Of a DNA stretch of 21,628 nt, positions 7,098-13,687 are shown in pieces. Numbering within the stretch: position 1 is the first letter of the stretch; each line of letters starts with the position of its first letter. A program made the translations under genes and the position numbers. The notes beneath the pieces are model-generated. The model was not told the DNA's origin. It made no database searches and saw only the letters and a program-made list of their open reading frames with translations. Source of the stretch: an uncultured Ruminococcus sp. (GTDB lineage Bacteria; Bacillota; Clostridia; Oscillospirales; Acutalibacteraceae); assembly GCA_902803035.1 (NCBI GenBank), contig CADCON010000132.1, forward strand, positions 1 to 21,628, given 5' to 3'.

Positions 7098-7787
7098 TTG
7101 CGTTTTTTCAGAAAAAACAACGATAAAACCGAAAGAAAGCATCCGAAGGGCTTTCTGCCGCTGGCGGCACTTGCTCTTTCCGTGACGGCTGTCATGGTCG
7201 GAATGATCGTGATTGCTTCTTCCGGAACCAAGGCGAATTACAAGCAGAGAAGGCCGGTGCAGTCAGTTCCGGTGACCATTACCGTCAACGCCGATCTCGC
7301 CGAAAAGCTTGAGGTCAAGGAACACGTCGCGGAGCGTCAGGCGAGCGGGGAATACGTGCTGGGATCGGATTTCACGACGGCGAATACCTATCACCTGATG
7401 CCGGGCGTGGATATTCCCAAGGATCCGAAGGTGTATGTGACCGGCAAGACCGAAATTCCGGCGTACCTGTACATTGAAGTGGTTGACAACACCGGAATTG
7501 TCTATTCCTACCAAATTGATTCCCGCTGGACGGAGCTGACAAACGTTTCCGGTAAGCATGACGGCAGGGTGTTTGTTTATCAAAACAGATCCATTACAGA
7601 TGCTGATACAGAGCAGGGAACGCTTACAGTGGGCATTCTCAAGGACAATCGTATAACCGCATCACCTGATCTTGATTTGACCAGCGATTACGAAGACGCC
7701 ACGTTGACTTTTTACGCCTACATGGCGCAGGCCGCGGACAGCAAGACCGCGGAGCAGATTTTCAGCTCTCAGCTCGCTACTCCTTGA
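7098..7787 (+). CDS. TasA-like fibre subunit 3 (TTG start)
   Basis: 229 residues from TTG 7098, chosen because GAGGAGGGG (7082-7090) lies 7 bases upstream; an upstream in-frame TTG at 7080 has no site. Charged N-terminus, hydrophobic stretch (about 19-40), then SSGTKANYKQ, equivalent to GTFAKY/GVFANY in the other subunits, so cleavage is likely after Ala46. The mature chain reads VPVTITVNADLAEKLEV and TEIPAYLYIEVVDNTGIVYSYQ, consistent with a TasA/camelysin beta domain. No wall anchor. The stop is about 100 bp from the giant InlB-repeat gene. Function inferred from family pattern and context. Confidence 0.7.
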   Translation: MRFFRKNNDKTERKHPKGFLPLAALALSVTAVMVGMIVIASSGTKANYKQRRPVQSVPVTITVNADLAEKLEVKEHVAERQASGEYVLGSDFTTANTYHLMPGVDIPKDPKVYVTGKTEIPAYLYIEVVDNTGIVYSYQIDSRWTELTNVSGKHDGRVFVYQNRSITDADTEQGTLTVGILKDNRITASPDLDLTSDYEDATLTFYAYMAQAADSKTAEQIFSSQLATP

Positions 7788-7893
7788 CGACGAACTGATG
7801 AAATTTGAAGCAAATAAATGAGTGCGAAGTGCGGAATACGCTGAGAAGAATCCGCACGACAGACTCCACAATATTAAAAGGGAGATGATCGAG

Positions 7894-10800
7894 TTGAAAA
7901 AGATAACCAGGCTGAGAAAGAAGCTGACGGTCAGGACGCTTTCCTTTATAATGGCGGCGGGGCTGCTGCTGCTGGTTGTGCCGTTTGTTGCCATAGCTGC
8001 CGACAGAGAAGATCCCGAACCGGGCAAAATCGGCGATTTCCGGCTATTGAAGGAATATTTTGCAACAACGCAGGTCACGCTGAAAGAAAATATGGAACTC
8101 CCCCCGGTGATTGTCGCCGAAGATATCGCCGACGCGGGGAACGTGACCTACCAATGGCAGGCCTATTCAACCGAAAAGGAAAAATATGTTGACGTGCTGG
8201 CCGGCAAAAAAATCGGTATGTCAGTGGAACGCGCGGCAAAATACGATTACGGCAACGGCAAGAGCTATTTCCGTTGTCTGGCTACCACGGAGGAGGGAAA
8301 CCTGCTTGTTTCCGACGTGCTGACAGTCGTGCTGCCCGTGACGGCGAATGAGGGAACCGATCCCGCGGAAGGCACAACGATTGCCACGATCGATCTTCTC
8401 GAACCGACCCAGCCGGGGGAAACCGGACCGACGGGCGATGAAGAGCCGACCGGACCAACCGCGCCGACAACAGAATCCGAGGTTTCCGCCACTGTTCCGG
8501 CAGAGGAAACCACCGCGCCGACCGTGACAACAACAGCTTCCACGGAGGAAACCACTTCGCCGACCACGGCTCCGACCCAGCCCGCGGACGAGGAAAGCGA
8601 TCCGCCCGAAGGAAGCCTGATTGTTCCCGACGACGCGCAGGACGAGGAAGAAATCCCGGTCAGAGGAATGCTGCTTGCTCCGTTGCTCAGGGGCGTGCCG
8701 ACAGTTGCAATTACCTTTGACTGCGATGGTGGCAGCGGCGTAAACAGCGTGACTGACGCAGAAGTGGGTAGTTCGCTGCGTGTCGGAACGCCGGGAAAGG
8801 TTGGCTCCGTTTTCACTGGATGGATCGTCACATCTCCTGATGATCTTGACGATGCGAAAAAATCCTCCCTTGCAACACAGGCAAACAACGGTAATCTGAC
8901 TGTTCCCGAGCATCCTGTGACGTTTAAAGCCACATGGATGGAAACAACGGTAACTACGGCCAATTATACGATTGAATACTGGTTGCAGGACGCAAACGAT
9001 GACGACTACACCCTTTACAGTTCGACTACAGTGACAGGGGCAAATGTAGGAAGTGCGGTAGCGCTTTCAAGCGAGCAGCTTCTATTCCCTGATACAACTA
9101 TAAGGGCTTATGTTTCTTCGTACCTTTCCAGAAGTGATACGGGAGCAAAAGTTATCAAAGCGGATGGATCGACAACATTTTATGTGTATTTTGACAGAAA
9201 GGTATACAATATTACCATTGATGTAGGATTGCCAAGGCCTCGAGTTTCTCCTGAGTTTGGTAATCATTCACTTACATTTTCGGCCAGGTTAGGGCAGAAT
9301 ATATATAATTACTGGCCGGATGCGACGTGGGTAATCAACCAGCCTAGAAATAGAAACAACAGAAATGTTTATTTCTATTATGTAAAGAGTGATAGCCAAG
9401 AATATAGAAATAAACCAGCAACATTAACAAGAGATATTATAGACGCATCAAATGGAAATAAATTATCAATTGTTTGGAATACTTCATCTGGAACATGGTA
9501 TCAACAATTTGCATACAGATTTCAGAAAGTAGACGGCAATGTTTCGGCATATTCGACAGATTACGAAAGTAATCCAGATTTTCCTGATCAAACGGTCCCC
9601 ACAGAATTATTTATGAGTGCTAGCAGTTTTGCTCAGGTAGAAATTGAAGGGTTTCAATATGTTCACTCTACCTCGAGTTGGTGGTCTGGGTTTACTTTTT
9701 ACTACAAAAGGCAAACTTATAACCTTCATTATGTTGATACGAATATGGCAGATGCGTCGTATATATATGGGGCCTCTTTGACAAGACCTGCTGATCCAAC
9801 AAAGACTGGCTGTACATTTATCGGATGGTACAAAGACGCGGATTTTGAAGAACCGATGCCCGATGACTGGTCGTCCATTCATATGCCTGCGCATGATTAT
9901 TATGTGTACGCCAGATGGATGCAACCCACCAATGTCTCTGTTACGGCTTATCTCACAAATACCAGCTCCGATCCCCTGACAACAGTCTACACCATTGCTG
10001 GTACGCCGGCATTGCCGAACAATGCCATCAGCACCTGTACGAATGGAGAGATGAAATTTCGCGGCTGGAAAAATAAAGCGGATAATACCCCATTTGTATT
10101 TAATTCCACGGTTGTCAGCAGTAATATTGAGATTTACGGAGTGTGGGGTGGTACAGCTTACAATCTGACGATAGAACCACAGAACGGTGAACCAACGAAG
10201 ACAGTTGAGGTTGATTACGACACGTCGCTTAACGCGAGTAACGTATCTGAACTTACCGCGCCAAGCAAAGCAGGCTACACCTTCGGCGGATGGTACACGG
10301 ACGAAGGCTGCACGGACGGTTATGAAATGCCCACCACCATGCCCGACAACGACCTGACGGTCTATGCCAAGTGGACAGTGAACAGCCATACGCTGACCAT
10401 TCACAAGAACAATGGAGAAACGGGCGATCCCGCCACCGCAACGGTTGATTACGACACGTCACTTAACGCGAGTAACGTATCTGAACTTGCCACGCCAAGC
10501 AGAACGGGCTACACCTTCGGCGGATGGTACACGGACGCTGACTGCACGGATGGTCATGAAATGCCCCGCAGGATGCCCGACAACGACCTGGAGATTTTTG
10601 CCAAGTGGAATAAAAAAAGATTTACAGTGGAATTTTACAATAACGAACATTTCTACGATGGCGATCTCGCGGGTAGTAAGAATGTGTTATACGATGAGAC
10701 TGTAATGAGTGATACGGGTATTTCGCCATGGCATGCTTCCGTCCCTAGGGCAAGATTTGACAAGTGGATGTATTATAATAACGGAACGCCGACTGAATTT

Positions 10801-11424
10801 CTTATCGGTCCGGAAGGCACACACGTTATAAGCAATATGAAGGTCTACGCCACATGGGTTAATCTTTTTACAGTCCAATTCGTTGCAGATTATCATTCGC
10901 CATCTGTGCTGTACGAAGATGAGAATGTAGACGAAGGCAGTACGTTCGCCATGCCGGCGGGTGGCATTCCCACTCCGACGAAGGAGGGCTTCACCTTCCG
11001 GGAGTGGTATTATGATGACAATGGTACTCCTACACCGTTCAAGTTTGCCAATGAATCTGGTGCAACGCCTATCAACGCAGATACTACCGTCTATCCGGTA
11101 TGGGACAAGAATGAAGTGACTCTCATCATCACCAACAGGGGTGACGGAGATGAAATCTTCACGGTAGCCAAGGAGGGCTTCAGTCTCCGCGTAGTTGTTC
11201 CGACGGGGCAAAGCGTAACAATCGCGCATCTGCCCTTTGGCAGCTACACCGTGTCATCGACCGGCTGGGAATTCTGGAACAGATATACGATGTCCGGAGA
11301 TTATTCATTTGAAGCGAATGCTGTCGGTCAGACATTTAATTGCGAAGCGTACAGCGAGTCTGCCGGATTTAACTGGCTCGGTGGTTCTTCCGCAATCATG
11401 ACCCTGACCGATTCAGGAAGCTAA
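7894..11424 (+). CDS. giant secreted InlB B-repeat (Flg_new) surface protein without wall anchor
   Basis: 1176 residues from TTG 7894, preceded by AAAGGGAG (7877-7884); an ATG at 7885 abuts the site and a GTG at 7822 has none. Signal peptide about 1-36 (AGLLLLVVPFVAIAA). An Ig-like domain (about 40-145) with VTYQWQAYS is followed by a Thr/Pro/Glu-rich linker (about 155-249). Then come InlB/Listeria-Bacteroides-type repeats with F-x-GW-Y and VYAKW endings (for example TFGGWYTDEGCTD, VYARWM). The C-terminal domain (VTLIITNRGDG, VTIAHLPFGSYTVSS) resembles those before LPXTG anchors, but the protein stops at TLTDSGS with no anchor. Repeats of this type mediate adhesion or stalk formation. Retention may depend on the TasA-like subunits. 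An AT-rich internal segment and a near-identical repeat pair are listed separately. Confidence 0.85.
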   Translation: MKKITRLRKKLTVRTLSFIMAAGLLLLVVPFVAIAADREDPEPGKIGDFRLLKEYFATTQVTLKENMELPPVIVAEDIADAGNVTYQWQAYSTEKEKYVDVLAGKKIGMSVERAAKYDYGNGKSYFRCLATTEEGNLLVSDVLTVVLPVTANEGTDPAEGTTIATIDLLEPTQPGETGPTGDEEPTGPTAPTTESEVSATVPAEETTAPTVTTTASTEETTSPTTAPTQPADEESDPPEGSLIVPDDAQDEEEIPVRGMLLAPLLRGVPTVAITFDCDGGSGVNSVTDAEVGSSLRVGTPGKVGSVFTGWIVTSPDDLDDAKKSSLATQANNGNLTVPEHPVTFKATWMETTVTTANYTIEYWLQDANDDDYTLYSSTTVTGANVGSAVALSSEQLLFPDTTIRAYVSSYLSRSDTGAKVIKADGSTTFYVYFDRKVYNITIDVGLPRPRVSPEFGNHSLTFSARLGQNIYNYWPDATWVINQPRNRNNRNVYFYYVKSDSQEYRNKPATLTRDIIDASNGNKLSIVWNTSSGTWYQQFAYRFQKVDGNVSAYSTDYESNPDFPDQTVPTELFMSASSFAQVEIEGFQYVHSTSSWWSGFTFYYKRQTYNLHYVDTNMADASYIYGASLTRPADPTKTGCTFIGWYKDADFEEPMPDDWSSIHMPAHDYYVYARWMQPTNVSVTAYLTNTSSDPLTTVYTIAGTPALPNNAISTCTNGEMKFRGWKNKADNTPFVFNSTVVSSNIEIYGVWGGTAYNLTIEPQNGEPTKTVEVDYDTSLNASNVSELTAPSKAGYTFGGWYTDEGCTDGYEMPTTMPDNDLTVYAKWTVNSHTLTIHKNNGETGDPATATVDYDTSLNASNVSELATPSRTGYTFGGWYTDADCTDGHEMPRRMPDNDLEIFAKWNKKRFTVEFYNNEHFYDGDLAGSKNVLYDETVMSDTGISPWHASVPRARFDKWMYYNNGTPTEFLIGPEGTHVISNMKVYATWVNLFTVQFVADYHSPSVLYEDENVDEGSTFAMPAGGIPTPTKEGFTFREWYYDDNGTPTPFKFANESGATPINADTTVYPVWDKNEVTLIITNRGDGDEIFTVAKEGFSLRVVVPTGQSVTIAHLPFGSYTVSSTGWEFWNRYTMSGDYSFEANAVGQTFNCEAYSESAGFNWLGGSSAIMTLTDSGS
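9200..9780 (+). other. AT-rich, differently coded segment inside the InlB-repeat gene
   Basis: From about 9200 to 9780 the gene switches to AT-rich codons (AGA, ATA, TTA, AAT, TTT), unlike the GC-rich third positions on both sides. The encoded stretch is rich in Asn, Tyr, Ser and Phe. The reading frame runs through. Boundaries were judged by eye. This looks like a domain brought in by recombination. Confidence 0.6.
10210..10609 (+). repeat. near-identical tandem InlB repeats, 234-bp period
   Basis: The segments 10210-10375 and 10444-10609 are almost identical, offset by exactly 234 bp (78 codons). Both encode VDYDTSLNASNVSEL, then YTFGGWYTD, EMP and MPDNDL. The other repeats in the protein are far more diverged, so this pair is a recent duplication or gene conversion. 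Confidence 0.9.
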
Positions 11425-11445
11425 GGCGAGGGAGGGATTGTTACA

Positions 11446-12024
11446 ATGAAATTTTTAAGTAGAAAGAAACAATCTAAAAATTTTAGGTTTTCACAGCACA
11501 AAAAACAAATCCTCCTCGCCGTCATAGCGATGATTTCACTGACCGCCGTTCTTTCGGTCGGACCGATTTACGCGTATCTCAAGATGATATCCGCTCCTGC
11601 CGTCAACAGCTTTGATGTATCTCCGGCGGTGAATCCGGTGGTGAATGCCGATTATACCGTATCCGTCGGCGATAATTCCAATGGCGCGGACGACACCGGA
11701 TATTCCGTCTACGTGCGCGCGGCGGTCGTCGTCACATGGCAGAACGCCTCGGGAGATGTGTACGGAAGCGTTCCAGCTTGCACCATTCCGATCAATACCT
11801 CGTATTGGAAGCAGTACGGCAATTACTACTATTATAATGAAACGGTTCCGAGCGGAGGATCAACACAGGCGATTCTTACCGGCGCGGTCACCGCAACGGA
11901 AGCGGCGCCGGAAGGATATGCCCTTCACGTTGATATTCTGGTTCAGACCATTCAGGCGGTCGGCACAAAGAACGGAAACAAAGCCGTTGTGGACGCCTGG
12001 GTCGTGGATCCTTCAACCCTCTGA
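11446..12024 (+). CDS. TasA-like fibre subunit 4
   Basis: 192 residues. Lys-rich N-terminus, hydrophobic segment about 21-38, then SVGPIYAYLKM, the position of the G-x-x-A-x-Y signal pattern in the other three subunits; cleavage is likely after Ala43. The mature part (FDVSPAVNPVVNADYTVSVG, VYVRAAVVVTWQN, ALHVDILVQTIQAV) is beta-rich and resembles camelysin-like chains. Start ATG 11446 follows GGGAGGG (11430-11436), 21 bases after the giant protein's stop. It is the last gene before a 330-bp gap with a hairpin and new promoters, so it ends the SipW cluster. Pairing with the giant protein, for example as linker subunit, is inference. Confidence 0.72.
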   Translation: MKFLSRKKQSKNFRFSQHKKQILLAVIAMISLTAVLSVGPIYAYLKMISAPAVNSFDVSPAVNPVVNADYTVSVGDNSNGADDTGYSVYVRAAVVVTWQNASGDVYGSVPACTIPINTSYWKQYGNYYYYNETVPSGGSTQAILTGAVTATEAAPEGYALHVDILVQTIQAVGTKNGNKAVVDAWVVDPSTL

Positions 12025-12043
12025 TAACCAACAATGAAATCGC

Positions 12044-12087
12044 AAAGAACCGATGTTCCCTCCCTGCCAAAAGAATGTCGGTTCTTT
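12044..12087 (+). terminator. likely terminator of the SipW/TasA operon
   Basis: AAAGAACCGA (12044-12053) pairs perfectly over 10 bp with TCGGTTCTTT (12078-12087), 24-nt loop, 20 bases after the last stop codon. The following sequence (CGGTTTCTC) is only modestly U-rich, so termination may be incomplete. Confidence 0.6.
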
Positions 12088-12150
12088 CGGTTTCTCATAA
12101 GACCATCACAATAAAAGCACAGTGTAATCAAAAAAGTAATCTGATATTAC

Positions 12151-12169
12151 AGTTTGTATATTACAAACT
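12151..12169. promoter_or_regulatory. 19-bp palindrome, candidate operator of the pilus operon
   Basis: AGTTTGTA (12151-12158), TAT, TACAAACT (12162-12169) forms a perfect 8+3+8 inverted repeat some 40 bp upstream of the first promoter. It contains the TTTGTATA motif seen as an inverted repeat at 2490-2518 upstream of the SipW cluster, consistent with one regulator for both. Confidence 0.5.
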
Positions 12170-12208
12170 TGTTAAAAGTAGACAAATGCGGATTTTGATT
12201 ATAGAATA

Positions 12209-12238
12209 TTAACAAACAAACTGATGAAATGTTATAAT
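12209..12238 (+). promoter_or_regulatory. upstream promoter P1 of the pilus operon
   Basis: TTAACA (12209-12214), 18-bp spacer, TATAAT (12233-12238). The -35 box overlaps the 11-bp sequence ATATTAACAAA, which is present inverted at 2437-2447. Confidence 0.5.
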
Positions 12239-12254
12239 TTCCACTAAGTTAAGA

Positions 12255-12283
12255 TTGACTTATGAAAATATATTTGCTATAAT
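12255..12283 (+). promoter_or_regulatory. promoter P2 of the pilus operon
   Basis: TTGACT (12255-12260), 17-bp spacer, perfect TATAAT (12278-12283), about 70 bp before the first gene of the pilus operon. The gap 12025-12352 holds only the terminator hairpin, palindrome and two promoters. Confidence 0.8.
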
Positions 12284-12352
12284 CATTACTGTACTAAGAG
12301 GACAGTGCATCAATGGCACGGTCTATCATGAGCTGAAAAGGAAGGGTGCCTG

Positions 12353-12811
12353 TTGACAGAAAAGGATTTACGAAGGCTGAACAGGCAGGAGCTTCTGGAA
12401 GTGCTTCTGGCGCAAAGCAAAAAAATCGACCGCCTTCAGAAGCAGCTCGAGGAAATGCAAAAGAAACTGGATGAGAAGGAATTGAGGATTTCTCAGGCAG
12501 GTTCGATTGCGGAAGCGTCACTTTCGCTCAACGGCGTTTTTGATCAGGCGCAGAAAGCGGCGGATCAATATCTCGATAATATCCGGCTTCTGCACGAGCA
12601 GACCGAGAGAGAATGCGCCGAGAAGAAATCGCGAGCTGACAGGCAGATGAAGCACAGCCTGATCAAAGCCAAAAAGGCGGTGCGTCAGATGCTGGAACTC
12701 TACTCCGTTGAGGTCGGCAAGCGCGTCAGAAGACTTCACGAATGGGACGAGCAGATGGAGGCATTGCGTGAAAGAAGAAAAGAAAGACTTTCTGCAACTA
12801 CTGCGAAGTAA
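12353..12811 (+). CDS. coiled-coil protein at the head of the pilus operon (TTG start)
   Basis: 152 residues from TTG 12353, with AAAAGGAAGG about 8 bases upstream. It is almost wholly helical: a conserved opening (MTEKDLRRLNRQELLEVLL), a heptad-rich coiled coil (SKKIDRLQKQLEEMQKKLDE), SIAEASLSLNGVFDQAQKAADQYL, then a basic helical tail with LYSVEVGKR. No signal peptide or membrane helix, so probably cytoplasmic. Proteins with this LNRQELLEVL / SIAEASLSLNGVF pattern are often encoded beside signal peptidases and pilin genes in Clostridia; their function is not established. The lepB-like gene begins inside its 3' end (44-bp overlap), suggesting translational coupling and possibly a physical partnership. 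Confidence 0.8.
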   Translation: MTEKDLRRLNRQELLEVLLAQSKKIDRLQKQLEEMQKKLDEKELRISQAGSIAEASLSLNGVFDQAQKAADQYLDNIRLLHEQTERECAEKKSRADRQMKHSLIKAKKAVRQMLELYSVEVGKRVRRLHEWDEQMEALRERRKERLSATTAK

Positions 12812-13646
12812 GATCACTGAAATCTGGTCTGCTGTCTGTGGATTCGTCGTCGGTTGCGCGACATGGACAGGAAACGCCTGCAAGAAAGGCTGGTCGGCAT
12901 TCAAGGAAAGCAGACTGGCAAAAGCCGTCAAGGGCCGGTTGAAAGCGGCAAAAGAGTCGCGGCCGGTTCAATTTCTCATCTCAAAGCTGCCGCAGAGGAA
13001 GCCAAAGGCGGAGGATTCCGCGGAAGGCGAGGAGAGCAGCGGCAAATCCCGCGCGGAATCAATTGCCGAATCGGTGGAGAATGACGAGATTACGACGGAA
13101 GCCATTGAAAACGAGCTGCGACGCGAGAGATTTTCATCCAGATACCGCAAGCTGCTCAGAAGCACCATTTACGCGCTGATCGTCACCGCGGCGGGAGCCG
13201 CGCTGGTAGCGACGCTGCTGCTTCCCGTGCTTCAGATTTACGGCAATTCCATGACGCCGACGCTCCGTGAGGGCGACATTGTGGTGACGGTCAAAGCCGC
13301 CGCCTACGATTACGGCGACATATGCAGTTTCTATCATTCCAACAGGATTCTGGTCAAAAGAGTCATCGGCAAGCCGATGGATCGCATTGATATAGACGAG
13401 GAAGGCAATGTCTATGTAAACGGCAAATTGCTTGACGAGCCGTATATCAAGGAAAAATCCCTCGGAGAATGCGATATTGAATTTCCCTTTCGTGTGCCGG
13501 AGGGCAGTTACTTTATGATAGGCGACCACCGCGAAACATCCATTGATTCGAGATCCTCGTCGATCGGGTGCATTTCCCACGACGAGATTGTCGGAAAGAT
13601 CCTTTTCACGGTATGGCCCATCAAGCACATCGGTATCACGAAGTAA
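12768..13646 (+). CDS. lepB: signal peptidase I, bacterial Ser/Lys type, with long N-terminal extension
   Basis: 292 residues from GTG 12768, chosen because TGGAGG (12756-12761) is 6 bases upstream; an earlier in-frame ATG lies deep in the preceding gene. Residues 1-125 form a charged, mainly helical extension with an unusual WSAVCGFVVGCATW patch and an acidic Ser/Glu-rich stretch. A membrane helix (about 130-153) precedes the S26A core: IYGNSMTPTLREGD (S161), RILVKRVIG (K197), then GDHRETSIDSRS, the conserved GDNR-type box in modified form. It would remove ordinary Sec signal peptides from the LPXTG pilins downstream. The extension is far longer than the short N-terminus of most Bacillota enzymes and may bind the coiled-coil protein encoded just upstream (inference). 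Confidence 0.92.
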   Translation: MKEEKKDFLQLLRSKITEIWSAVCGFVVGCATWTGNACKKGWSAFKESRLAKAVKGRLKAAKESRPVQFLISKLPQRKPKAEDSAEGEESSGKSRAESIAESVENDEITTEAIENELRRERFSSRYRKLLRSTIYALIVTAAGAALVATLLLPVLQIYGNSMTPTLREGDIVVTVKAAAYDYGDICSFYHSNRILVKRVIGKPMDRIDIDEEGNVYVNGKLLDEPYIKEKSLGECDIEFPFRVPEGSYFMIGDHRETSIDSRSSSIGCISHDEIVGKILFTVWPIKHIGITK

Positions 13647-13687
13647 ATATAGATAAAAAAATATTTTAAGGAAGGGAGGCAAAATAA

